DNA of 29,246 nucleotides from Bacteroidales bacterium (GCA_024689285.1 JAILDR010000097.1:1-29246); one strand, 5' to 3'. Shown: positions 1 to 8,116, counted from the first letter of the stretch. The notes: generated by a model from the letters alone, not told the origin. Translations and numbers: made by a program.

Positions 1-192
1 TTTTTGGAATGCACTTGTGAATTGTGCAAAAAAGGATATGTCACAACACCTTTGCTCTGTGAATGTTCGCGCCAAAGCGTGATGTATTCGATGCAAAGTT
101 TGTGGAAAGGCAAATACTTCAACGTAACGCTTTGTCACTCCATCTTGGGTGGGAAAGCGGATTGTGAAATGAGGATAGAGGTTGGAAAATAA
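1..192 (+). CDS. 3' end of a cysteine-rich V4R-like domain protein (partial)
   Basis: The frame is open from the first base and stops with TAA at 190-192, so this is the C-terminal 63 residues of a gene that begins outside the window. The visible part is rich in cysteine (CTCELC near the start, then CECS), followed by a helix and the closing pattern SILGGKADCEMRIEV. That ending, a cysteine-containing motif, a helix, then a Gly-Gly-x-x-x-Cys-x-hydrophobic beta strand, resembles the end of V4R-type (4-vinyl reductase-like) or DUF6144-type small-molecule-binding domains. This is inference from pattern only. The next gene begins 10 bases after the stop, so the two are probably co-transcribed. An apparent TTG start at position 4 is unlikely to be real because the open frame simply continues to the window edge. 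Confidence 0.55.
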   Translation, partial: FLECTCELCKKGYVTTPLLCECSRQSVMYSMQSLWKGKYFNVTLCHSILGGKADCEMRIEVGK

Positions 193-202
193 ACTCAAAA
201 AG

Positions 203-613
203 ATGAAAACACTTGAAAAAATCCTGACCCTTTTTATCGGCATCGGTGCAATCGCTGGTGCAGTGATGATGTGGATTGATCCCACGGGCGCAACATGGGG
301 CGGTGAGCCGCTATTGGAAATGCTGCGGGCGAAAATGCCTTGGCCAAATGTGTTTTTCAGGGACTTCATCCCTTCGGGTTTTGTGCTGTTGGGCTTGAAT
401 GGCATCACCCAGCTTTTGGCGGCCTTTTTGTTGTTCAGGAAGCACCATTTGGCCCAATACGCTGTCCTCGCCTGCGGCATCATCTTGATGCTTTGGATCG
501 TCCTCGAATGGTGGGTGTGGGGCTTCAACGCCATGAGCAACATCTATTTTGTGTTCGGTATGGCTGAAGCGGCGATGGCCACCAAAAGCATTGGAAATCA
601 AAATAAAAAATAA
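203..613 (+). CDS. small four-helix integral membrane protein
   Basis: A 136-residue protein beginning MKTLEKILTLFIGIGA. I chose the ATG at 203 over the upstream TTG at 182, which would add seven charged residues and overlap the preceding gene. Four hydrophobic segments are visible: about residues 5-25, 55-75, 83-105 and 112-128, with charged or polar loops (RKHH) between them. The last segment is followed by a short basic tail. No catalytic motif is seen. The pattern resembles the small DoxX/DUF-type membrane proteins of Bacteroidota, but I cannot name a family. It lies between the V4R-like gene and the outer-membrane barrel with gaps of 10 and 12 bases, which suggests one operon; its job may relate to the envelope or to whatever the barrel carries. 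Confidence 0.75.
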   Translation: MKTLEKILTLFIGIGAIAGAVMMWIDPTGATWGGEPLLEMLRAKMPWPNVFFRDFIPSGFVLLGLNGITQLLAAFLLFRKHHLAQYAVLACGIILMLWIVLEWWVWGFNAMSNIYFVFGMAEAAMATKSIGNQNKK

Positions 614-625
614 AGAATTGTTCTT

Positions 626-2974
626 ATGAAAACACTAAAATTGATAACACTTACTATTGCCCTGCTGATGGCAGTTTCAGCATTTGCCCAAAACCAAAAC
701 TTAGTTGGGCACATCACCGATGAAAACGGCGAACCTATGCCTTTTGTGAATGTGGTACTGCTTTCACTTCCCGACTCAGCCTTCATGCATGGAACGGTGA
801 CCGACGAGCAAGGCTCATTCCTTTTGCCGACCGACAAAAAAGACGGCCTGCTGAAAGTGTCGTGCGTGGGCTACCAAACCCAATACGCAAAAGCATCCAA
901 CGGTATGACCCTACAAATGACGATAGATGCACAAATGCTTGGCGAAGTGGTCGTGAAAAGCCAGTTGCCCCAAACGCGGCTGACAGGCAACTCGATGATT
1001 ACCACCATTCAAGGTTCGGTACTTGAAGATTCGGGGACGGCACAGGAGATGCTGACCAAAGTGCCTGGCATGACGGGCAGCGAGGATGGTTTGGAGGTCT
1101 TGGGCAAAGGCTCACCGATTATCTATATCAACGGTCGGCTGATGCGCGATGACAGCGAACTGCGCCGCCTGCGTAGCGACGACATCCGCGATGTGGAAGT
1201 CATCAATAACCCAGGAGCGCAGTATGACGCCACAGTCAGAGCCGTGGTCCGCATCCGTACCAAAAAGCAACAAGGCGATGGCCTCAGCCTCGACCTAAAC
1301 CTGACCGACGACCAAGACTTGCAGTACGGTTGCAACACGCCTCGAGGTAAATTCGGCATGAACTACCGCAAAAACGGCGTCGATGTGTTCGGCTCGGTGT
1401 ATTACAGACATACAGACTACCGCCAATACAGCAGTTTGGAGGAAATCGCCAACACCACCAAGGTGTTCCGACAAGTGGGTCCCTACACCATGACTTGGAA
1501 AAACGACCAACTCGTTTACACCGCTGGTGCCAACTGGCAAGTCTCCGACAACCATTCCTTAGGCATCCGCGCCGACCTGACACATTATCTCGGCGGCGAG
1601 AACAAGGTCATCTACGACGAGGATGTCTTCGAAAACGATGTCTTCCTCGACCATCTCTACAGCGAGCAAACCAGCAAGGAAAGCAAACCGCTCGGTATTC
1701 TCACCAATGCCTATTACAACGGCACAGCAGGCAAACTCGGCATCGACTTCAATTTCGACTTCCTGAGCACCGCCACCCATACCGACCGCGAGAACGTGGA
1801 GTTAAGCTTGATTGAAGACGACTTTGTCAGAAGCAAATCGGGGGCGGAAAGTAGGCTGTATGCCTCCAAGTTAGTGCTTTCCTATCCCGTTTGGAAAGGC
1901 AGCATCGAGGCTGGCACGGAGATGACCTTTGCCAAGCGCCACAACACCTATTGGATTGACAAGCAGACCATTGCCAACACCGATGCCGACATTACGGAAA
2001 ACAATATCGCTGCCTTTGCGCAATATGCCTGCGACTTCGGTAAGTGGGGACAAGCCAGCGTGGGAATGCGTTACGAGCACACGCTTTTGGACTATAGGGA
2101 TGTGACCAACAGCGATTTCCTTTATCGCCCGCAGGACGAGTTCTTCCCGACGGCCTCCTATTCCGTCGCCTTGGGCAAAGTGGAGTTGGGACTGTCGTAT
2201 GGCATCAAGACCAATCGTCCGAGTTTCTTCGCGATGAACGACGCCGTCACTTACATCAGCCGCTATTCGATGCAGGCGGGCAATTCGCAGCTGCTCAACG
2301 AGCGTATTCAAGACCTTACGCTGAATGCGGGCTACAAATGGCTCGCGTTCACGGCTTCCTACGGGCATTGCAAGAACCCTATCACGCAGTGGGCCTATCT
2401 CACCGATGGCGATGCCGCACTCATCAAGCACATCAATTTGGACAAACCCGTGAACACAATTGGGGCATACATCTCAGCGACACCAAGAGTTGGAATTTGG
2501 TCGCTCAACGCTACTGCGGGCATAGAGAAACAAGACCTCTTGCTCGACCTTGAGGACATCCACGTCCCCGAAGGCATCCGAAGGGTATATTTCAACAAGC
2601 CTGTCTTTACATTCAACGCCTTCAACACCTTCAGTTTCAATCACGATTGGAAGGTCGATATCAACTTCATGTTCCGCTCGCGCGGCCACCAACTGAATTT
2701 CTACAACGACTACAACTACATGAACCTTGGTGTTGTCGTGCAGAAGAGTCTCCTGAAGGACAAATCGCTCACTATCCGTGCTGCTGTACTCGACATCATG
2801 CGGCACAGCGGTATGAACGAATACAGCGACATGGGCTACTATCAAATCCAACAGAACAATGTTTTCTCGACGCACAAGTTCCAAGTCTCGGTATTCTATC
2901 GCCTGAACTCGACACGCAGCAAATACAAAGGCACAGGTGCCGGCAAGGATGCACAGGAAAGAATGAAGTCGTAG
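626..2974 (+). CDS. TonB-dependent receptor-like outer-membrane beta-barrel protein
   Basis: A 782-residue outer-membrane protein. Residues 1-21 form a signal peptide ending AFA before QNQN. Residues about 24-110 are a CarboxypepD_reg-like beta sandwich (VGHITDENGEPMPFVNVVLL, then GSFLLPT and VSCVGYQT). Residues about 115-215 are a plug-like region (MLTKVPGMTG, IYINGRLMRDD, DVEVINNPGAQYDATVRAVVRI). The remaining roughly 560 residues are alternating aromatic beta strands of a barrel, as in the OMP_b-brl_3 family of Bacteroidota. Such proteins sit in the outer membrane and usually import ligands with TonB energy; no clear TonB box is visible and the substrate cannot be told. There is no SusD partner beside it, which argues against a glycan-utilisation locus. 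The ATG lies 12 bases after the preceding stop. The C-terminal tail after the last strand is short and basic, with no type IX sorting domain. Confidence 0.9.
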   Translation: MKTLKLITLTIALLMAVSAFAQNQNLVGHITDENGEPMPFVNVVLLSLPDSAFMHGTVTDEQGSFLLPTDKKDGLLKVSCVGYQTQYAKASNGMTLQMTIDAQMLGEVVVKSQLPQTRLTGNSMITTIQGSVLEDSGTAQEMLTKVPGMTGSEDGLEVLGKGSPIIYINGRLMRDDSELRRLRSDDIRDVEVINNPGAQYDATVRAVVRIRTKKQQGDGLSLDLNLTDDQDLQYGCNTPRGKFGMNYRKNGVDVFGSVYYRHTDYRQYSSLEEIANTTKVFRQVGPYTMTWKNDQLVYTAGANWQVSDNHSLGIRADLTHYLGGENKVIYDEDVFENDVFLDHLYSEQTSKESKPLGILTNAYYNGTAGKLGIDFNFDFLSTATHTDRENVELSLIEDDFVRSKSGAESRLYASKLVLSYPVWKGSIEAGTEMTFAKRHNTYWIDKQTIANTDADITENNIAAFAQYACDFGKWGQASVGMRYEHTLLDYRDVTNSDFLYRPQDEFFPTASYSVALGKVELGLSYGIKTNRPSFFAMNDAVTYISRYSMQAGNSQLLNERIQDLTLNAGYKWLAFTASYGHCKNPITQWAYLTDGDAALIKHINLDKPVNTIGAYISATPRVGIWSLNATAGIEKQDLLLDLEDIHVPEGIRRVYFNKPVFTFNAFNTFSFNHDWKVDINFMFRSRGHQLNFYNDYNYMNLGVVVQKSLLKDKSLTIRAAVLDIMRHSGMNEYSDMGYYQIQQNNVFSTHKFQVSVFYRLNSTRSKYKGTGAGKDAQERMKS

Positions 2975-3101
2975 TACAGGTAATACGTCGTCTGTGCTGT
3001 AGCCACAAGAGAAACTCGCGAACCAGGAGATGGTTTGGGGTGCAGCTTTTTGTACCTTTACAACAAAATAATTACATTTCTCCGCCTCGCGAATAACCAA
3101 A

Positions 3102-4436
3102 TCACAGCTCTATCCCGTAGAGATGCATCTTATTATACAAGGTCTTACGGTCGATTTGCAGGAGCTTGGCCGCAACGGTCTTGTTGCCCCGTGCCTTGCG
3201 CAAGGCGGCTTCAATCTGCTCCTTCTCATGATCGGGACGCAAGGCCCAATCGTCCTCCGGCTCAATAACGGTCTTCCTTGCCAGCTGCGCGAACACGGGC
3301 AAATCGTCCAAGTCGATATTCTCGCCGTCGGCGAAAAGCACGCAGCGGCGCACCACATTGCGCAACTCACGCAGGTTGCCGCTCCACCGTTGCGTTTTGA
3401 GCCGCTCAACGGCTTCGGGCGTGATGCCTTTCACATTCTTGCCCAGTTCCTCATTGGCCTGACGAATGAAAAACGCTGTCAGTTCATCAAAGTCTTCGAG
3501 ACGGTCGCGCAAAGGCGGCACCTCGATAGCAAACTCATTGATTCTGTGAAACAAATCCTGACGGAAGCGGCCTTCTTCAATAGCTTGCGCCAGATTCTCG
3601 TTGGTGGCTGCCAAAATACGCACATCCACATTAATATCCGTAGCCGAGCCAACGGGGCGCACTTTCTGTTCCTGCAAGGCGCGGAGCAGTTGCATCTGAA
3701 CCTCGTAAGGCAGGTTACCCACCTCGTCGAGAAACACCGTTCCTCCTTTGGCCTGCTCGAAGACACCTTTCTTGTCGGAAATGGCGGAGGTGAAGGAGCC
3801 TCTCAAATGACCGAACAGCTCGCTGGGCGCCAACTCCTTGGAAAGGCTGCCGCAATCCACAGGGATAAACGGGCCGTCTTTATACTGACTCAATTCATGT
3901 ATCATGCGCGCGATATACTCTTTTCCGGTACCGCTCTCGCCGAGGATAAGGACAGAAAACTTGGTTGGGGCCACCAGTTCCACGTGTTTATAAAGCCGCA
4001 ACATGGCAGGGCTGTTACCTCTCACCCATTGCTTCCTGACAGGGATAAAGGCATCTGCCGTTTCCTCGTCGGATGACTCAAGTGCCGCAGCAATCTTTTC
4101 CTCCAGGACGCTTGGGTTGATGGGCTTTTTCAAATAGTCGAACGCGCCGAGTTTCATGGCGGAGACGGCAGTCTGCACCTCTGCATAGCCCGTCATCACT
4201 ATGATGGGCACCTGGCTCTTCATCTTCTCACGCACCCAGGTCATCAGCAGGATACCGTCACCATCAGGGAGCCGCAAATCGGTGATAATCAAATCAAACG
4301 GATTGTTGGAGATTTCGATTTTCGCCTGCTCATAACGCGACACCAAAACCGTTACATAGCCGTTTTTCTTCAGCCATGTCTGCATCATCGTGCCGAAAGC
4401 GGCATCGTCTTCTACAACCAGTATTCTCGTTTTCAT
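3102..4436 (-). CDS. NtrC-family sigma-54-type response regulator (orphan)
   Basis: A 444-residue two-component response regulator and enhancer-binding protein. The receiver domain covers residues 1-120, with acidic pocket E9/D10/D11, phosphoacceptor D53, T82 and K103. The AAA+ domain covers about 140-370, with Walker A GESGTGKE at 166-173 and Walker B TVFLDE at 233-238. A Fis-type helix-turn-helix closes the protein (ARGNKTVAAKLLQIDRKTLY). The loop that normally reads GAFTGA and contacts sigma-54 reads GSFTSA here (213-218). I chose the ATG at 4436; a GTG further upstream would add 16 residues that overlap the promoter. The start lies only four bases after a good TAnnTTTG box, so the mRNA may be leaderless. 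No histidine kinase gene is adjacent, so the partner kinase is unknown. Targets cannot be read from the window; no convincing -24/-12 promoter was seen. Confidence 0.93.
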   Translation of the reverse strand: MKTRILVVEDDAAFGTMMQTWLKKNGYVTVLVSRYEQAKIEISNNPFDLIITDLRLPDGDGILLMTWVREKMKSQVPIIVMTGYAEVQTAVSAMKLGAFDYLKKPINPSVLEEKIAAALESSDEETADAFIPVRKQWVRGNSPAMLRLYKHVELVAPTKFSVLILGESGTGKEYIARMIHELSQYKDGPFIPVDCGSLSKELAPSELFGHLRGSFTSAISDKKGVFEQAKGGTVFLDEVGNLPYEVQMQLLRALQEQKVRPVGSATDINVDVRILAATNENLAQAIEEGRFRQDLFHRINEFAIEVPPLRDRLEDFDELTAFFIRQANEELGKNVKGITPEAVERLKTQRWSGNLRELRNVVRRCVLFADGENIDLDDLPVFAQLARKTVIEPEDDWALRPDHEKEQIEAALRKARGNKTVAAKLLQIDRKTLYNKMHLYGIEL

Positions 4437-4440
4437 GCCA

Positions 4441-4471
4441 CAAAGGTAGTTATTTTTTTGTAGCCACCAAA
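4441..4471 (-). promoter_or_regulatory. Bacteroidota-type promoter of the response regulator gene
   Basis: Read on the minus strand, TTTG (4471-4468) is followed after exactly 19 bases by TACCTTTG (4448-4441). Both match the Bacteroidota consensus TTTG / TAnnTTTG at the expected distance. The -7 box ends four bases before the ATG at 4436, so the transcript should begin at or within a base or two of the start codon. Confidence 0.8.
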
Positions 4472-4481
4472 CAAAAGGGCA

Positions 4482-4514
4482 CAAAAAAAAGCCTCACATC
4501 AGGCAATGCGAGGC
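4482..4514 (-). terminator. intrinsic terminator after the coiled-coil lipoprotein gene
   Basis: On the minus strand GCCTCGCA (4514-4507) pairs with TGTGAGGC (4498-4491) to give an eight-base-pair stem with one G-T pair and an eight-base loop, followed directly by eight T residues. It sits 47 bases after the stop of the lipoprotein gene and just upstream of the promoter for the response regulator, so it separates the two transcripts. Confidence 0.85.
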
Positions 4515-4560
4515 AATTTTGAAAAAAAATTGAAAACGAGCAGATTCCGCCATTGCGGAA

Positions 4561-5445
4561 TTATTTGATGGATACTATCAAATACTTGGAAATACTCCAG
4601 AAAGCGTCTTTATCCTTGATGTTCAACACTTTTGAACCTTCTTCAGAATCCATTATCTCATAGCTGCCTTCCGGATGGGTGGTGATTAAAGTGGCTTTTT
4701 TGGTGTTCAGCGGGATATTTGACAACTCGCGCTTGTCAGCCTGCATGAACTGGCTCTTGTCAAAGCCTTGCTTGTTGATTTCGGTGGGTTGGAACAGGCC
4801 GCTCTTGATAATGCCTTTGTCCTTCAACACCTGTTGGGTTGCGATGCACACCCACACGGTATTGAGGGCTGCATCCTGGTTCTCGATGGTGGCGAGTTGC
4901 GCGGCATTTCGCACACTCAGCACATCGATGTTTTCATTCAGGCTGTCAATGTTTTGGTTGAGGTCAGAGACCACCGTGTTGAGATCGGCAATCTGCTGAC
5001 GGCTCTGCTGCAATTCATCTTTCAGACTTTTGATATAGGTGTCTTTTTCATCCAACTGTTTCTTCAAGCGGCTGACGGTTTGGTTCAGGGCTTTCGAGTG
5101 TGAACCCTGGTCGGCCAGTTGTTTCTCAAGATCGGCAATCTTTTTGCGATTTTCCTGTAAGGTCTGCTGAATGGCATTAATCTCAGAAACAGCTTTGTTG
5201 GTGTTGCCTTCCTCACTCTCCATCATGATGATGCCCTCAGCGGCACGCACCGACTCCAAGGCTACCTCAATCTCATTGATGGTGTTCAAGGCCTGGTCGA
5301 AACCACCTTTGGCCGCAACCGCCTCGGTATATAGCGAATCACGCTCAGACAACAACGTCTGATACTTCTCGGAACGCTCAACATTACATGATGTGGCAAA
5401 TGCCCCAACCATCAAAACGACTAAAAATGACAATCTCGTTTTCAT
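4561..5445 (-). CDS. coiled-coil lipoprotein of unknown function
   Basis: A 294-residue exported lipoprotein. The N-terminus MKTRLSFLVVLMVGAFATSC is a type II signal peptide with lipobox FATSC, so C20 would be lipidated. Residues about 25-190 form a long coiled coil with heptad repeats (ERDSLYTEAV, LEKQLADQG, LKDELQQSRQQIADLN, NIDSLNENIDVLSV). The final hundred residues look like a small beta-rich domain with the pattern THPEGSYEIMDSEEGSKVL. I start at the ATG at 5445 because it begins a canonical signal peptide; the longer frame adds 13 polar residues. No family name is recognised. The gene is monocistronic to judge from the terminator after it. It may be a structural or regulatory envelope protein, but nothing in the sequence fixes the role. 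No consensus -7 box is obvious upstream; the nearest, ATTATTTG, is imperfect. Confidence 0.8.
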   Translation of the reverse strand: MKTRLSFLVVLMVGAFATSCNVERSEKYQTLLSERDSLYTEAVAAKGGFDQALNTINEIEVALESVRAAEGIIMMESEEGNTNKAVSEINAIQQTLQENRKKIADLEKQLADQGSHSKALNQTVSRLKKQLDEKDTYIKSLKDELQQSRQQIADLNTVVSDLNQNIDSLNENIDVLSVRNAAQLATIENQDAALNTVWVCIATQQVLKDKGIIKSGLFQPTEINKQGFDKSQFMQADKRELSNIPLNTKKATLITTHPEGSYEIMDSEEGSKVLNIKDKDAFWSISKYLIVSIK

Positions 5446-5611
5446 TTTATGACTGATTTTTCCACGATTAATAGCATAATTCATACCTAATCAATTATCC
5501 TGAAGTAAAAATTTGATTTCCAAATAATTAAATTTCATCCCCAAAAGAGACAGACTGTGGAAATATGTAGAATAATGTAGAATTGTGGTCAAAATGTGGA
5601 ATCCACAATGG

Positions 5612-6433
5612 CTACAGATACACAAAACCTGTGCTTTTGTGGCGCGGCAAAGGAAAGATAGAAGTGTTTACATCCGCACGAACGTGTTTCTTGCGGAACT
5701 GCTCATAGAGACATTGCATGGCGCGCTCAGGCGTGTTGTTGTTCTCGCTAAGATGACAGAGCATAATGTTTTTGATGCCCGGATGGTAAATTTCAGCCAG
5801 GAAGCGAGCCGACTCCACGTTGCTCAGATGGCCGAAAGGGCCGGCGATACGCTGTTTCAAAACATAGGGATAGGAGCCTTTTTCCAGCATCTCCACGTCG
5901 TAATTGGCTTCGATGACGAGGTTGTCGGCCTTGCGGATTTGCTCTTTCACCACCTTGTCCAACATGCCGATATCCGTGGCAATAGTCAAAGTGCGGCCTT
6001 CATACGCAAAATGATAGCCCATCGCTCCACGCCCGTCGTGCATCACAGGAAAAGCCTCAACGGCAATACCGATCAGTTGAAACGGCTGCAAGGGTTCGAT
6101 TTCGTGAAACAAAGAGGTGTCGAGATGTTTTGTAGCCTTGCCTTCAGCAAGTCCACGCAAGCAGTCGGAATGTGCATAAATCGGAATGGGGCAGTCTTTG
6201 GTGAAAGCCTCCAGACCAAGAACGTGGTCAATGTGGTCGTGAGTAATAAGGATAGCCTTAATGTTTTGTCGCGACAAATCCTGCAACAGCAATTTCTCTT
6301 TGAGCTGTTTTGCTGTAATGCCCACATCAACGAGAATGCCCTCGTCCTGCCTGCCTACATAGTAGCAATTGCCGCTGCTGCCCGAGGCAAAGCTGCAAAA
6401 CACAAAAGGCGATAGGCAAGAGAAGAGGTCCAT
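5612..6433 (-). CDS. metallo-beta-lactamase-fold hydrolase, WalJ/VicX/YycJ-like
   Basis: A 273-residue single-domain MBL-fold protein. The family opening FASGSSGNCYYVG is at about residues 15-27. The metal-binding motif THDHIDH lies at residues 64-70, with later ligands in MHDGRGAMGYH, ATDIGML and GHLS. Members of this group (YycJ, also called WalJ or VicX) are cytoplasmic hydrolases or nucleases often encoded with WalKR-type two-component genes. Here a response regulator lies two genes downstream on the same strand, but of NtrC rather than WalR type, so the link is weak. The start is the ATG at 6433; the N-terminus MDLFSCLSPFVFC is slightly longer than usual. Upstream the only -7 candidate is TATCTTCG (6479-6472), one mismatch from consensus. 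Length matches the family. Confidence 0.88.
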   Translation of the reverse strand: MDLFSCLSPFVFCSFASGSSGNCYYVGRQDEGILVDVGITAKQLKEKLLLQDLSRQNIKAILITHDHIDHVLGLEAFTKDCPIPIYAHSDCLRGLAEGKATKHLDTSLFHEIEPLQPFQLIGIAVEAFPVMHDGRGAMGYHFAYEGRTLTIATDIGMLDKVVKEQIRKADNLVIEANYDVEMLEKGSYPYVLKQRIAGPFGHLSNVESARFLAEIYHPGIKNIMLCHLSENNNTPERAMQCLYEQFRKKHVRADVNTSIFPLPRHKSTGFVYL

Positions 6434-6539
6434 CCTGAGTAACTTAATTTTTATGCTACTTTTTTCGGCTGCGAAGATATAAAAAACAAAAACATGCTAT
6501 ACAATCCGATGAAAAAATTATGTTTTACTGATTATTTCC

Positions 6540-6547
6540 TACCTTTG
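6540..6547 (+). promoter_or_regulatory. -7 box (TACCTTTG) for the ureohydrolase gene
   Basis: TACCTTTG matches TAnnTTTG exactly and lies 20 bases before the ATG at 6568. No good TTTG is present at the usual upstream distance, so only the -7 element is called. Confidence 0.65.
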
Positions 6548-6567
6548 CAGCAAATTTAACGCATCAA

Positions 6568-7599
6568 ATGGAAAACAACACCTTTGACCCCAATGCAGCC
6601 GCCATTGCCGACTCAGGCATCTACGGCCTGCCGTGTACCGCCGACGAGGCGCAAATCATCATCATCCCTGTGGAATGGGAACTGACCACAAGCTATAACA
6701 GAGGCACCGTAGACGGCCCCGCCGCCATCATGGAGGCTTCCTTACAGGTGGATTTATGCCACCACGACTACCCCGACCTTTGGCAAAAAGGCATCTGGAT
6801 GGATGAGTTTCCGAAGGAGCTGCGCCAGCTGCACGACGAGATGGCGCCGCTGAGCGAGGATGTCATCAACGCGCTTTATGAAGGCACTATCGACGACGAG
6901 CCGGAGAAGTACGCTGAGATATACGCCCGCATCGAGGCCGCCACCGAGAAAAAGAATGCCTGGCTGCGCGAACGCATCGCTTTTTGGAAACAACAAGGCA
7001 AGGTCGTAGGCCTCTTGGGCGGCGACCACAGCTGTCCCCTCGCCTATCACCAATACCTTAATAAAAAAGGTGTGGAATACGGCATCCTGCACGCCGATGC
7101 CCATTGCGACCTGCGCGAGGCCTTCGAAGGCTTCAAATACTCCCATGCCTCCATCTTCTACAACACGTTGCAATTCGGCAACGTGAAGAAACTTGTACAA
7201 GTGGGCATCCGCGACTATTGCCACCAGGAAAAAGCCTTGGCCGAGAGTCAGCCCAATAGAATAAAGGTGTTTTTCGACCGCGACTGCCGCCGCCGCATGT
7301 ACGAAGGTGCCAGATGGAAAGACCTTGTGGACGAGATGATAGCCGCTTTGCCCGAAAAGGTCTACCTCTCCATCGACATCGATGCCCTCGACCCGAAGCT
7401 CTGCCCCAACACGGGGACACCCGTTCCAGGCGGCCTCGAATACGAAGAGCTCATGTACCTCCTCAACCGCATCCGCGAGGCTGGCAAGGACATCATCGGC
7501 TTCGACCTCTGCGAGGTCTCCCCTGCCCCCGACGGCGGCGACTGGGACGGCAACGTGGGAGCAAGGGTGCTGTTCCACCTCTGCGGAGTAGCATCGTAA
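6568..7599 (+). CDS. arginase/agmatinase-family ureohydrolase
   Basis: A 343-residue cytoplasmic enzyme of the ureohydrolase fold, which hydrolyses a guanidino or formimino group using a two-manganese (or nickel) centre. All six usual metal ligands are visible: H154 in GGDHS (151-155), D177, H179 and D181 in ADAHCD, and D270 and D272 in SIDIDALDP. The segment NTGTPVPGG and the closing DLCEVSPAPDGG are also typical. An insertion between the N-terminal lid (TSYNRGTVDGP) and GGDHS, about residues 75-145, is longer than in classical arginase. Substrate is not decidable: agmatine, arginine, guanidine or formiminoglutamate are all possible in this family, and no histidine-degradation or polyamine gene is adjacent. 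The gene is alone on its strand, with its own -7 box upstream and a large repeat-rich gap downstream. Confidence 0.9.
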   Translation: MENNTFDPNAAAIADSGIYGLPCTADEAQIIIIPVEWELTTSYNRGTVDGPAAIMEASLQVDLCHHDYPDLWQKGIWMDEFPKELRQLHDEMAPLSEDVINALYEGTIDDEPEKYAEIYARIEAATEKKNAWLRERIAFWKQQGKVVGLLGGDHSCPLAYHQYLNKKGVEYGILHADAHCDLREAFEGFKYSHASIFYNTLQFGNVKKLVQVGIRDYCHQEKALAESQPNRIKVFFDRDCRRRMYEGARWKDLVDEMIAALPEKVYLSIDIDALDPKLCPNTGTPVPGGLEYEELMYLLNRIREAGKDIIGFDLCEVSPAPDGGDWDGNVGARVLFHLCGVAS

Positions 7600-7744
7600 G
7601 CATCCGACAAACCACACTTTTTCGCCTGCAAAAAAGACGTGGGCTTATTGGATGCAAAGTTAGGTTAAGCAAATCATCCTCCAAACAAACTATCCAAGGT
7701 AACCACCCGTTGGAAGATACCGCTGTGAGACAACTTTTTTCCAA

Positions 7745-7795
7745 GCTTATTTGTCCACGAAACGCATTTTTGTTGTTTCATGGACGATTATAAGC
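7745..7795. repeat. 51-base imperfect inverted repeat (hairpin)
   Basis: Outer arms GCTTAT (7745-7750) and ATAAGC (7790-7795) and inner arms GTCCACGAAAC (7753-7763) and GTTTCATGGAC (7775-7785) pair with one mismatch in the inner stem, around an 11-base loop. There is no T-tract, so it is not a simple terminator; it could be an RNA structure or one end of a small mobile element. Confidence 0.7.
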
Positions 7796-7882
7796 CCAAA
7801 TCATACTTTCGATTTTGCCGTGTAATAGAGTTTGTATCTTTTTTCACCTTAATTCATGCTCTCAATTCCGGGGTATAATATA

Positions 7883-7950
7883 CATTGCGTCTCTACGGAA
7901 AATGAAACAATCCTCTCTGGGAGACGCAAGCATTGCGTCTCTACGGAAAA
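7883..7950. repeat. paired 20-base direct repeats with an embedded palindrome
   Basis: The sequence beginning CATTGCGTCTCTACGG and ending AAAA occurs at 7883-7902 and again, identical, at 7931-7950, exactly 48 bases apart. The second copy forms the right arm of a palindrome: GAGACGCAA (7921-7929), spacer GCA, TTGCGTCTC (7933-7941), perfect over nine base pairs. Similar GAGACGCAA/TTGCGTCTC palindromes are, from general knowledge, scattered in intergenic DNA of several Bacteroidota and cyanobacteria, so this is probably a REP- or MITE-like dispersed element. Confidence 0.75.
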
Positions 7951-7968
7951 CAAAACAGTCCCACGCTG

Positions 7969-8009
7969 TCCCACTGTCCCTTAAGGGGCAGGTGGGATAC
8001 CTGGGACAG
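7969..8009. repeat. GC-rich palindrome with TGTCCC/GGGACA repeats
   Basis: The arm TCCCACTGTCCCTT (7969-7982) pairs with 7983-7997 over fourteen base pairs with one bulged G and one G-T pair, centred on TTAA. Wider arms CTGTCCCA (7966-7973) and TGGGACAG (8002-8009) give an alternative outer pairing. The motif GTCCC or GGGAC recurs at least six times between 7958 and 8050. It is likely a dispersed palindromic element. Confidence 0.65.
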
Positions 8010-8116
8010 CTGAGACACTTACTTGCCCGTCAGCCACCTGCGGGACAGGGACACCGAAACATCGTCTATCGTCGACTTCATTGCTGAGTAACCATGACCA
8101 CAAATGTTGTCTACCT

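Noticed and set aside
3123..4076. 317-codon plus-strand open frame
   Set aside because: It lies wholly antisense to the response regulator, whose domains and motifs are unmistakable.
5594..5606. TGTGG-AAT-CCACA inverted repeat after the MBL hydrolase gene as a terminator
   Set aside because: The stem is only five base pairs and is followed by just four T residues, too weak to call.
7815..8087. 90-codon frame in the repeat region
   Set aside because: Translation of dispersed repeats (IASLRK-type peptides appear twice); no independent protein signal.
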